A stretch of 64,000 bases of DNA from positions 186,001-250,000 of the forward strand of contig NZ_JACYUD010000006.1 in the NCBI RefSeq assembly GCF_014841565.1. The letters are read 5' to 3'. The notes under the pieces are model-generated. The model did no database searches. It was not told where the DNA came from and saw only the letters and a program-made list of their open reading frames with translations. Position 1 is the first letter of the stretch. Each line of letters starts with the position of its first letter. The stretch comes from Rhizobium sp. CFBP 8762. GTDB lineage: Bacteria > Pseudomonadota > Alphaproteobacteria > Rhizobiales > Rhizobiaceae. The position numbers and the translations under genes were made by a program. Below, piece after piece: positions 30,493 to 39,330 of this stretch.

Positions 30493-30744
30493 CATTTCGC
30501 TTGGGCAGGATGCAGCCGAATTGTAAGATGGGCGCTTATGTGCCACTAAGATAAGCTTGAAGACAGGTGCAATCGGCAGGATTTACCGTCTTGTCATGTG
30601 TATGAGTAAGAAACGGTGATGGGAAACGTGCTGGCGTATACAGCCTGGCTCCTGTCATCCGGGCCGGACAGAACTCTTGCCATCGGGCGGCGGCGGGGTT
30701 CAGGCGTATAACCGGCCTGCCAGTTAGTAACGAGGCGTATCCGT

Positions 30745-33700
30745 ATGGCGACGAACAAGACACCTGAGTCGATTGACGATAAAGCCTTCCAGGCACTGGA
30801 AGATGCGCTGAATATCGACTTCAACGATCTGGAAACGCCAGCTCCCAAAACGCAGAGCCCGGCCAAGAAGCCTGAGCACCGCCCGGAGACCGCAATGTCC
30901 GACACACGGCAACCCACGCCTTCGGCGAGAAATCTTCAGCCGGAAAGTGCGCCCAAAGAACCTGCAAAGACGCAAACCTTCGCACCCGCCAATGATGATG
31001 GTCGCAAGACCCCGGCTGCAGTCTTAAAGGCGCTGGACACGCGCTCGGGCCGCAATGCGCTCAGGGCCGCCGCGCTCATATCGCTGGTCTGGATTCTGGG
31101 CGGCATCGGGTTCGCCAAGCTGATGTATGGCGATGCGCTGTGGAGCCCTTCCGGCGATGCCGCTTCGCTCAGCGGTACGCTGGGCTTTGTTCTGGCTCTT
31201 TTGCTGCCTGTCCTGCTGTTCTTCGCCTTTGCTATCATGGTGTCTCGTGCGCAGGAATTGCGGACTGCCGCCCGCTCGATGGCTGAAGTTGCCATGCGTC
31301 TGGCCGAGCCGGAAACCGCCGCAGCGGATCGCGTGATGAGCGTTGGTCAGGCTGTTCGTCGCGAAGTGTCCGCCATGAACGAAGGCATCGAGCGCACGAT
31401 TGCACGCGCGACAGAGCTGGAAACGCTGGTTCATTCCGAGGTGAATGCTCTGGAGCGGAGCTATTCCGACAATGAACTGCGTGTGCGCTCACTGGTGCAG
31501 GAGCTGGGCGCGGAGCGTGAAGCCATCGTCAGCCATGCGGAGCGCATTCGTTCCTCGATCAGCGGTGCGCATGATCAATTGAAAGATGATCTGTCGACAG
31601 CGGGCGAGGATATTGCCTCCCGTATCGCAACATCCGGCGAGGCGTTTGCCTCTATGATCGATATTCGCGCGGCAATGCTGATGGAAAAATCCAACAGCGC
31701 AACGCAGACCATGGGTGCCATGCTGGCATCGCGCACCGACTCGTTGCTGTCGACGTTGAATTCCGCCGGATTTGCCCTGACCAACGAATTCGATACCCGG
31801 CTGGAAGCGATCAGCGAGACGCTGACCAAGCGCGGAGAGAATCTCCTTGGCCAGTTTGAAACCCGCGCATCGTCGCTGGACGCTAACACAGAAAAGCTGA
31901 ACGCTGCACTGAACGAGCGCGCCCGCCAGTTGAATGAAACGTTGATTGCCCGCACACGCGACCTGAACGACAGCCTGAGCATCGGTCAGCAGGCCATTAC
32001 CGGTGGTCTCGACGATATCCTGAACAGCCTGAACGCAACGCTGGATGAAAAGGGCGCGAACTTCCGACAGACCCTCAAGACCAGTGCCGACGATGCCATC
32101 ATGGATATCGATCTGCGCACCGGCTTCTTCGATGATCGTCTTCAGGCCACCGTCGGTCAGTTGGCCACCGCATTTGACTCGCGCTTCCAGGAATTCGCGA
32201 CCGCTTTCGACAAGCGCGCCGGCACGCTGGACTCGAAGCTGATGGAAAGCCTCGGGCGCATCAACGAAACCGTATCCAGTGGCACCAGCGCCATCGACGG
32301 CATCCTGAACACCAGCATCGACAAGCTGGGCTCATCCTTGACGGATCAATCACTGACGCTGGCCACGACGCTTGGCACCGCGCAAGATTTCATTGAAAAT
32401 GCGCTGTCTGGCAAGGCGGAAGAACTTTCCGCTGCTATCGGCAACGTGCATGAGCGTATCGATGGTGTGCTGAGCGACCGTTCGGAGCGGTTGCTGAGCG
32501 GTCTCACCGCAACGGAAAACCGCATCGGCAGCCAGTTTGGCGAGCGTGCGGCAGCCCTTTCCCGCGCCATGGAAAACAGCGAAAACCGCATTATTGACGC
32601 GCTTGATGCGCGCAGCAGCGGCTTCGCCGAAAGCATTGAAGCCGTTCAGGGTCGTTTCGAAGAGACATTATCGAACCGCGCTGGCGAAATCACCGAAACA
32701 CTCGCGACCACACAGATTCGACTGGATCGCACGCTGGCAGAGCGCACCGCCGCCCTGAATGCAGCGCTGGAAGAACGCGCTGGCCAGATAGAAACATCGG
32801 TTGGCACGACGGTTTCCCGCGTGGAAACGGTGTTGAGCGACGGAACCGACCGACTGCACGGCGCACTCTCGGGCCGCGCCGACGAAATTGGTGCTGTGTT
32901 TGCCGCTAACACCGGTGCAATCGAGACGGCAGTGGGTTCCGCCGTTGGTAAAGTCGAAAGCATTCTGGCCGACGGCAGCCGTGTTCTGACCGAGACCCTG
33001 TCCGGCCGCGCCGACCAGATCGAGGTGACGTTCGCACGCAATACCGGCGCCATTGAAAATGCTGTTACATCCGGTGTCGGCCGTATTGATACCCTGATGA
33101 AGGACGGTAGCCGCCAGATTGGCGAAACATTGATGGATCGCACATCGACGCTGGCGATCATGCTGGATAGCAGCGGCGAGCAGATTGGCTTCACCGTTGA
33201 CGCCGCAGTCGGACGTGTCGGAACACTGCTCGACGAAGGGTCACGCCAGATCGGCGATACCTTGCTCGACCGTACCTCAACGCTCGCCATCATGCTGGAT
33301 AGCAGTGGCGAACAGATTGGCTCCACGGTAGATGCGGCTGTCGCCCGCGTCGGCTCGGTTCTGGAGGACGGTTCGCGTCAGTTGGGCGATACTCTGCTCG
33401 ATCGCACGTCGTCCCTGGCAATCATGCTGGATAGCAGCGGTGAGCAGATCGGCTCCACGGTCGATGCCGCCGTTACCCGTGTGGGTTCCCTGTTTGAAGA
33501 TGGTTCGCGCCAGTTGGGTGATACGCTGCTGGATAGAACATCCTCGATCGCCATTATGCTGGACAACAATGCCAGCGCACTGGAATCAGCGGTCGACGGT
33601 GCGGTTTCTCGCGTCAACGCCACGCTCACCGATGGCAGCCGTGTGATTGCAGACGCATTGGATACGCGCACAACGCTTCTGTCTACCAGGCTGGATGACA

Positions 33701-36700
33701 GCGCTGGTATCATTCGCACCACCGTAGACGGCGCGGTCGAGCGGGTCGGTTCGCTGCTGGATGAAAGCACACGCCAAATCGGCGATACGCTTCTGGACCG
33801 CACCTCGTCTCTTGCCATCATGCTCGATAGCAGCACCGGCTCGATTGAATCCACGGTGGATGGCGCTGTCAGCCGCGTGGGCTCCGTCATCAGCGAAGGC
33901 AGCCGTCAGATCGGCGATACGCTCGCGACCCATACGTCATCTCTCGCCATTACGCTGGAAACCAATGCCGGTGCCATTGAGCAGACGGTTGACGCCGCCG
34001 TCAGCCGCGTGGAAACTTCACTTTCGGAAGGCAGCCGGACGATCGGCGGGACCTTTGCTGCGCAGACGGATGCGCTGGATACAGTGCTGTCCACGCGTGC
34101 TGCGGAACTCTCTGAGACGCTGCGCGCTCGCGCAAACGATATGTCCGTCACACTCAGCACCAGCGCGGAAGAGATTGCCGATGGTCTGGCACTGCGGGCC
34201 GTGACCATCGCCGACACAATGGCGTCGCGCGCTGGCGATATCGCCGACGATCTATCGCTGCGCACCACCGTCATTGCGGAAACCATGAAGGATCGCGCCA
34301 CGGATATCGAGCAGTCGCTGTCGGAACGGGTATCGCAGATTGCCGAAACGCTCGGTGGCCGCGTCAGCGAAATTGCCGAGACGATGAATGGCAATTCGGC
34401 TGAGATCGTCCGCACCCTCTCCTCACGCGCCGGTGAAATCACCGCGACGCTGAAAGATCGCGCCGACGAGATTGGCGGCACGCTTGCCAACCATGCTGCC
34501 GACATTGATCGCACCCTCTCCGTTCGCGCCGAAGCCATCACTGGCTCCATCCTGTCGACCCACGACCAGATCCGCGCCACGCTCGATGATCGTATCAATG
34601 CAATCAACGTCGTCGTCACCGAGGGTCGCGGTCAGTTGGAATCGGTTCTCGCCGACCAATCCACCAGCATCGGCGCGACGCTTGCCGCGTCCGCCAGCAT
34701 GCTGGAAATGACGTTGGAAGACCGTCAGGACGGGATTGCCAAAGTTATCGAAGCCGGTGCCGCCAACCTCGATTCGCGTCTGCGCACCAGCGTTGGTACC
34801 ATTGCCGGCCAGATTGGCGATGCGTCCGACAAGATTGCATCCGCAGCCGATGCGTTCACGACCAAGATCGATAGCACCCTGCACGAAACGCATACGCGTT
34901 TTGCCGATAGCGGCACCCTGCTTGAAACCAATCTGGGCGCGCTGGAAGGCAGGCTGCGCTCCAGCATTGACGGCGTTGCCGGGCGGTTTGACGAGACAGG
35001 AACGCAGATCACCAACAGCCTCGGCGCTCTGGAAGGGCGTATCCGCGACGGTGTTACCAGTGTGACTACCATTGCTGATACGGCCGGCCAACGCATTTCC
35101 GACGCGATATCAAACCGCATCGGCGAGATCGATCAGATCAGCGAAACGGCCGCCTCACGGATCGCCACCACCATTGATGCAGGCACAGGCCGGATTGACG
35201 AGCGTCTCGGCACAATGGATCGTGCTCTGAACATTGGGCTGGACAATATCAGCCGGTCGATTGAGGGCCGTGCATCCGCGCTGGCTGGGACACTGCGCGA
35301 GGCGGTTACCCAGACAACACAGGATATCGACGCGCAGGCCCTTCGCGCTGCCGAAGTTCTGGCACAGGCTGGCGAAAACTTCGCAGCCGCGCTGGCGACC
35401 CGCAACGCAGAATTTGCCCGTGCTGTGGAAGAGCGCAGCGACGGCATGTCCGAGCGCATTGCAGCGGCAGAAAGCCGGTTGGCCAAACATGCAGGCCTCC
35501 TGCAGCAGGGTCTCATCGAGGTTGAAAAAGCGCTGGATACACGTGGCGACAGCATTCGCACAACGCTCGACGACCGGACGCGCGAGCTGAACTCCATGCT
35601 GGCAGGACGCTCCGCCGAACTTGCCCGTCTGATTGAAGAGCAGGCCCGCCCCGTCATCGAACAATATGCCATTACGGGTCGCGACACGGTCGAGCAAATT
35701 GCCAACGCCACGCGTGAACAGACAGAGCGCCTGCGCCGCGAGAATGAGGCTTTCCTTGAGGCGATTTCATCGCGCACCGGTGATACGCTCAGCGAATTGA
35801 CAACCCGCGCCGATGAAACTGCCGCTGTCATGAATGCCGTGGAAGCACGCATGCAGACCACGGCCACCAATCTGATCGAGCAGCTTGCCCTCAGCAACGC
35901 GTCCATCGTCACGGCCGTTGAAACCGCTGGCGAAAGCATTGGGGCCATGGATCGCCAACTCGACGCGACCACGGCGCGCTTTACCGAGCACGCGGACCGC
36001 GCCAGTGGTTTGCTCTCCACATCGGCCCGTCTACTGGAAGGCAAAGCTGAAAAACTCACGGATGTTTCCACCACGACGCTGTCGCAGATCGGTGGTATCG
36101 TCGGTCGGTTTGAAGACCATTCCCGTGTGCTGACGCAGGCCTCCGATCTTCTTGGCGCTGCTCAGTCGAGCCTTGCCAGCACGCTGGAAGAGCGTCAGGA
36201 TGCCCTGCGCACCCTTTCAGCCGGGCTGGTTGAGCGCTCTGCCGATATCGAAAAAACGATGCGTGCGCTGGAAGGCGTTGTGGAAGGCATCTTCGTGCGC
36301 GCCGAGCAGCGCTCGGGCCAAGCCGTACGGAATCTCGCATCGGGCTTGCACGCCTCCGTTTCGGATGTGGATGAGGTGCTGACCGAGGCAGAAAGCCGAG
36401 CCGCTGCTGCTGCCGAGGGAATGCGTGCGAGCCTGTCGCAGGCCGGTCAGGACGCGAGCCATACGATTGAAGGCGTCTTTACCCGGGCGCAGGAGCGTAC
36501 AGGCGAGATTGCCCATGCTCTGACCACAGGCGTTGAAGGCTCGTTCGACGCGGTCAACCAGTCGCTATCGGCGACGGAAGCACGCGCCTTGGGTGCCGCC
36601 TCGTCGCTGCGCGATGCCATCTCTCAGGCCGGAATGGACGCGAGCCTTTCGCTGGAAACGGCCTTCGGTCAGGTGGAAGAACGCTCCGGCAAAATTGCCG

Positions 36701-38079
36701 AAACGGTCATCAGTGGCGTGGAGACATCGTTCGAAACCGTGAACCGCGCTTTGACATCCACAGAACGCCGAGCGCTGCAGGCGGCAGCCAATATGCGCGA
36801 TGCCATTGCCAAGGCTGGCAATGAGGCAAACCAGTCGCTGGAAGCGGCATTTGGCCAGGTTGAGGCACGGTCCGGCGAGATCACTGAAAACCTTAAGAAT
36901 GGTGTTTCGGAGTCCTTTGCATCGGTCAACGAAACCTTGTCTCAAACCGAAGCACGTGCCCTGAGCGCAGCAACGTCTCTTCGCTCCGCCATTGAACAGG
37001 CGGGCGCACAGGCCGGAGCTTCGCTGGAAACTACCTTCGGTCACGCGGAAAAGCGCTCGAAAGAGGTTGCCCAGCGGCTGCGCAGCAATGTCGGCGCTTC
37101 CGTTACCGATCTGGAGCGATTGCTAGAAGAAGCGGACAAGAAGTCCGGTACGCTATCGTCTCAACTGCGGGACGCTTTGCGGGTCGCCGTTGACGATGCG
37201 CTTGCCAAGTTCAGCGGTGCCACGGATACGATCCGCACGTCTGCTGAACAGATTCGCAACGAATTGGACACGACCCGGACAGAGTTGAAGCGCGGTGCTT
37301 TCGATCTACCGGAAGAAGCCAAGGAAAACGCAGCCATCATGCGCCGTGCTGTCACCGAGCAGATCAAGGCACTGCAGGAACTGTCGGACATTATCGGCAA
37401 GTCGTCCGCCCAGTTGGAGGTGGCTCAGCCACAGGCCGCTCCGGCTGCAACGGTATTACAGTCGCCGCGCCCCTCAACGGTAGCGTCGTCTGTAACTCAA
37501 ACGAGGCCCGTTGAAACAACGCCTCTGCGTGGCGCTTTGGATGCCGAACGGGCCGCTCCCGTACCCAAGTCTGCGCCTAAAGCGGAAGCCCCGGCTACCG
37601 AGGACGAAAAAGCGGGCTGGATGCGTAACCTGCTTCGTGGCGCCGAAGCGCAGCCTGCCACGCCAGCCCGCGCCGCAGAAGCACCGGTACAGGCACAGGC
37701 ACAGCCGCGTACAGCTGAAGTTCGCAACCCGCGTCAGGTCGTAGACTCCCTCAATTCGCTTTCGGTCGATATCGCCCGTGCGATTGATCACGAAACCTCG
37801 GTCGATCTCTGGCGGCGTTACCAGCGCGGCGAGCGCGATATCTTTACGCGGCGTTTGTACACGCTGAAGGGGCAACAGACCTTCGATGAGATCAAGCGGA
37901 AATATGATCGCGAAAGCGAGTTTCGTGCCGCCGTGGATCGTTATATCGGCGATTTCGAAAAGCTGCTCGCCGATGTCAGTCGCAATGATACGGACAAGTC
38001 CATCACTCAGTCGTACCTGACGTCGGACACCGGCAAAGTGTACACAATGCTCGCGCATGCGGCGGGGCGGTTTGCGTAA
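30745..38079 (+). CDS. Giant repeat protein resembling growth pole ring protein GPR
   Basis: A 2,444-residue protein. The N terminus is disordered (1-100). Two membrane helices follow (about 107-127 and 143-166). Then comes an almost unbroken run of amphipathic helix with 11-residue periodicity, as in apolipoprotein A/E domains. Within it are nine consecutive 44-residue units (from base 32974) and a later family of 62-residue units (from 36292). A Pro/Ala-rich stretch (about 2230-2320) precedes a conserved-looking C-terminal domain with ETSVDLWRRYQRGERDIFTR. This layout (great length, two N-terminal helices, apolipoprotein-like interior, distinct C terminus) matches GPR of Agrobacterium, needed for polar growth. 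Assignment rests on architecture, not an alignment. Confidence 0.8.
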   Translation: MATNKTPESIDDKAFQALEDALNIDFNDLETPAPKTQSPAKKPEHRPETAMSDTRQPTPSARNLQPESAPKEPAKTQTFAPANDDGRKTPAAVLKALDTRSGRNALRAAALISLVWILGGIGFAKLMYGDALWSPSGDAASLSGTLGFVLALLLPVLLFFAFAIMVSRAQELRTAARSMAEVAMRLAEPETAAADRVMSVGQAVRREVSAMNEGIERTIARATELETLVHSEVNALERSYSDNELRVRSLVQELGAEREAIVSHAERIRSSISGAHDQLKDDLSTAGEDIASRIATSGEAFASMIDIRAAMLMEKSNSATQTMGAMLASRTDSLLSTLNSAGFALTNEFDTRLEAISETLTKRGENLLGQFETRASSLDANTEKLNAALNERARQLNETLIARTRDLNDSLSIGQQAITGGLDDILNSLNATLDEKGANFRQTLKTSADDAIMDIDLRTGFFDDRLQATVGQLATAFDSRFQEFATAFDKRAGTLDSKLMESLGRINETVSSGTSAIDGILNTSIDKLGSSLTDQSLTLATTLGTAQDFIENALSGKAEELSAAIGNVHERIDGVLSDRSERLLSGLTATENRIGSQFGERAAALSRAMENSENRIIDALDARSSGFAESIEAVQGRFEETLSNRAGEITETLATTQIRLDRTLAERTAALNAALEERAGQIETSVGTTVSRVETVLSDGTDRLHGALSGRADEIGAVFAANTGAIETAVGSAVGKVESILADGSRVLTETLSGRADQIEVTFARNTGAIENAVTSGVGRIDTLMKDGSRQIGETLMDRTSTLAIMLDSSGEQIGFTVDAAVGRVGTLLDEGSRQIGDTLLDRTSTLAIMLDSSGEQIGSTVDAAVARVGSVLEDGSRQLGDTLLDRTSSLAIMLDSSGEQIGSTVDAAVTRVGSLFEDGSRQLGDTLLDRTSSIAIMLDNNASALESAVDGAVSRVNATLTDGSRVIADALDTRTTLLSTRLDDSAGIIRTTVDGAVERVGSLLDESTRQIGDTLLDRTSSLAIMLDSSTGSIESTVDGAVSRVGSVISEGSRQIGDTLATHTSSLAITLETNAGAIEQTVDAAVSRVETSLSEGSRTIGGTFAAQTDALDTVLSTRAAELSETLRARANDMSVTLSTSAEEIADGLALRAVTIADTMASRAGDIADDLSLRTTVIAETMKDRATDIEQSLSERVSQIAETLGGRVSEIAETMNGNSAEIVRTLSSRAGEITATLKDRADEIGGTLANHAADIDRTLSVRAEAITGSILSTHDQIRATLDDRINAINVVVTEGRGQLESVLADQSTSIGATLAASASMLEMTLEDRQDGIAKVIEAGAANLDSRLRTSVGTIAGQIGDASDKIASAADAFTTKIDSTLHETHTRFADSGTLLETNLGALEGRLRSSIDGVAGRFDETGTQITNSLGALEGRIRDGVTSVTTIADTAGQRISDAISNRIGEIDQISETAASRIATTIDAGTGRIDERLGTMDRALNIGLDNISRSIEGRASALAGTLREAVTQTTQDIDAQALRAAEVLAQAGENFAAALATRNAEFARAVEERSDGMSERIAAAESRLAKHAGLLQQGLIEVEKALDTRGDSIRTTLDDRTRELNSMLAGRSAELARLIEEQARPVIEQYAITGRDTVEQIANATREQTERLRRENEAFLEAISSRTGDTLSELTTRADETAAVMNAVEARMQTTATNLIEQLALSNASIVTAVETAGESIGAMDRQLDATTARFTEHADRASGLLSTSARLLEGKAEKLTDVSTTTLSQIGGIVGRFEDHSRVLTQASDLLGAAQSSLASTLEERQDALRTLSAGLVERSADIEKTMRALEGVVEGIFVRAEQRSGQAVRNLASGLHASVSDVDEVLTEAESRAAAAAEGMRASLSQAGQDASHTIEGVFTRAQERTGEIAHALTTGVEGSFDAVNQSLSATEARALGAASSLRDAISQAGMDASLSLETAFGQVEERSGKIAETVISGVETSFETVNRALTSTERRALQAAANMRDAIAKAGNEANQSLEAAFGQVEARSGEITENLKNGVSESFASVNETLSQTEARALSAATSLRSAIEQAGAQAGASLETTFGHAEKRSKEVAQRLRSNVGASVTDLERLLEEADKKSGTLSSQLRDALRVAVDDALAKFSGATDTIRTSAEQIRNELDTTRTELKRGAFDLPEEAKENAAIMRRAVTEQIKALQELSDIIGKSSAQLEVAQPQAAPAATVLQSPRPSTVASSVTQTRPVETTPLRGALDAERAAPVPKSAPKAEAPATEDEKAGWMRNLLRGAEAQPATPARAAEAPVQAQAQPRTAEVRNPRQVVDSLNSLSVDIARAIDHETSVDLWRRYQRGERDIFTRRLYTLKGQQTFDEIKRKYDRESEFRAAVDRYIGDFEKLLADVSRNDTDKSITQSYLTSDTGKVYTMLAHAAGRFA
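32974..34161 (+). repeat. Nine 132-bp (44-residue) in-frame tandem units
   Basis: The codon for Gly of [DE]GSR-like motifs recurs exactly every 132 bases, at 32974, 33106, 33238, 33370, 33502, 33634, 33766, 33898 and 34030. Units from 33106 to 33502 are nearly identical in protein (RQ[IL]GDTLLDRTS...AIMLDSS). 44 is four times 11, consistent with the hendecad helix pattern. Confidence 0.9.
36292..37131 (+). repeat. 62-residue repeat family in the C-terminal half of the GPR-like protein
   Basis: A Phe codon beginning F-x3-E-x-R-[ST]-G motifs recurs every 186 bases, at 36292, 36478, 36664, 36850 and 37036 (the last unit incomplete and diverged). Each unit also has a T/E-A-x-[SA]-R-A segment and an [SA]-x-A-G motif. 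Confidence 0.85.
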
Positions 38080-38107
38080 ACTCGACTGATAAAAGTCCGC
38101 TGGAACA

Positions 38108-38142
38108 CAAAAACCCGTCGAACCTTTCGGCGGGTTTTTTTG
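38108..38142 (+). terminator. Terminator of the GPR-like gene
   Basis: AAAACCCGTCG and CGGCGGGTTTT pair around a short loop, and the stem ends in a run of seven T. It lies about 30 bases after the stop codon. Confidence 0.93.
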
Positions 38143-38260
38143 TGCCTTGAAAAGTTGTGGCGGTCAAAGTTGCTCTGGGGATGCCATACGGTTTGTTTGA
38201 GGCGTCCAGTGGCAACGTCAACGCGGGTATCGGCAGACTGCATAACCATTGACGGAAGAG

Positions 38261-38373
38261 TTAGAGCATAATCCGACCGGAGTGAAACGAGGATCGATAA
38301 GATTATGCTTTCGGCATAAAGGTTTAGGGCGCCGATCTGATTCCATCAGAACGAAAAGCGCTCTGATTGGAGA
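38261..38373. repeat. Dispersed intergenic palindromic repeat
   Basis: AGCATAATC (38265-38273) and GATTATGCT (38301-38309) are inverted arms. They are followed by CTGATTCCATCAG (38337-38349) and AAAGCGCTCTG. The arrangement resembles intergenic palindromes scattered in rhizobial and Brucella-like genomes, which begin with TAGAGCA. The CTGATTCCATCAGAAC module recurs at 29881-29896. Confidence 0.65.
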
Positions 38374-38436
38374 AATCCTCCAAAGTTGCCCCACCCGGAC
38401 ACACTGGACTATTGGCTGGTGGAAGGGCACAAAAGC

Positions 38437-38466
38437 AAAAAGGCCCCGTGTTTCCACAAGGCCTTA
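38437..38466 (-). terminator. Terminator of the Mla-type operon
   Basis: AAGGCC (38440-38445) and GGCCTT (38460-38465), with an inner GTG/CAC pair, form a hairpin. On the minus strand it is followed by five T. It lies after the lipoprotein gene, the last of the operon. Confidence 0.78.
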
Positions 38467-38530
38467 CTCATGACTGATTAGTTGCTGGATACGTCGCTAG
38501 ACGTTTGCATCAGCCGCTATGCTGCGGTCC

Positions 38531-39145
38531 CTAGATGGACCGCAATGTCCAGGCGACAATATCGCTTGTGACCTGCGCGAAAGCCTGATCGAGCGCTTGC
38601 ACATAATTGGCATTGCCTGCGGCAGCCACCGGCACGGTTGCGCGGAACACCTGTTGGGCGTGGACCGAGCCATTGCGATCGTTGACAAGCTTGGCAAAAA
38701 TCTCGACCGTGCCGCTGCTATTGGCACCCGTCGTTACTTCAAACGAGCGGATGCTTGTCTGGACCTGATAGTCGATTGCAAGGCCCTCGCCGGGTTTGCC
38801 CACGCCGCCGAGCTTCCCGGTATTCTCAAAGGCTTGAACCAGTTTGGCCTGAACCAGACGCGGAAGCTTATCGCTCCACTGCGAATTGGACAGGTACTGA
38901 ATTTCCGAATTAGATAGGCGAACAACGACCTGCTCGCTATCCAGCGCTTTCAGCGCCGTCGGTTCCGGCACCAGAATCTGCCTTCCTTTGGCCACACCGG
39001 TCTTGCTGGCGATGATTGGTGTAGACGTAAGACTGAAGGTGTCATTGCTGGCTTTCGTACCGCAGCCGGCCAACAAAAGAGAGATAACGGACGCCAACGC
39101 AATGCGAGACGCACTCAACTTGCTCGTCAAAACTATGGACTTCAT
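38531..39145 (-). CDS. Auxiliary lipoprotein of Mla/Pqi-type ABC transporter
   Basis: A 204-residue outer-membrane lipoprotein with lipobox LLAGC near residues 24-28. The rest fits the ABC-type transport auxiliary lipoprotein (PqiC-like) family, with a central QVVVRLSNSEIQYLSNSQW stretch. Such lipoproteins pair with MCE proteins in lipid movement across the periplasm. It is the last gene of the operon, 185 bases after mlaD; a hairpin terminator follows. Confidence 0.82.
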   Translation of the reverse strand: MKSIVLTSKLSASRIALASVISLLLAGCGTKASNDTFSLTSTPIIASKTGVAKGRQILVPEPTALKALDSEQVVVRLSNSEIQYLSNSQWSDKLPRLVQAKLVQAFENTGKLGGVGKPGEGLAIDYQVQTSIRSFEVTTGANSSGTVEIFAKLVNDRNGSVHAQQVFRATVPVAAAGNANYVQALDQAFAQVTSDIVAWTLRSI

Positions 39146-39330
39146 TCCGCTTCCGATCCTATCGCCGACTTTCTCAAATCGGCCCGTTAACGCAGATACA
39201 ATTGACGCATCACATTCATACGCAAGGGTATGAGACTGTTACAAATATTCAAGCGACTCGCAGCAGGGGCAAACAAATGAAAGCTGCGAGACGTATTTTT
39301 GCCACGGTTACAAGAGGCTCGGTCAAAGCG

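Larger units (their letters stand above)
30227..30744. promoter_or_regulatory. Long intergenic region upstream of the GPR-like gene
   Basis: 518 bases without a credible gene. It holds ATGGTTAA (30413-30420), which starts TTAA-N7-TAAA (30417-30431), and TTAA-N7-TTAG at 30478-30492. Both resemble CtrA sites (TTAA-N7-TTAA). The ribosome site GAGG lies about nine bases before the start at 30745. I see no riboswitch. Confidence 0.5.
38080..38530. other. Gene-free region: two terminators and a repeat element
   Basis: 451 bases between the end of the GPR-like gene and the lipoprotein gene. It holds the terminator at 38108-38142, the repeat at 38261-38373 and the minus-strand terminator at 38437-38466. 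The rest shows no gene or motif I recognise. Confidence 0.7.

Noticed and set aside
32646-36074. Several 170-313-codon minus-strand frames inside the GPR-like gene
   Set aside because: They follow the repeat periodicity of the plus-strand gene and show no starts or domains of their own.
32974-37131. CRISPR array or surface-antigen repeats
   Set aside because: The repeats are in-frame coding units inside one long gene with helix periodicity; no spacers.
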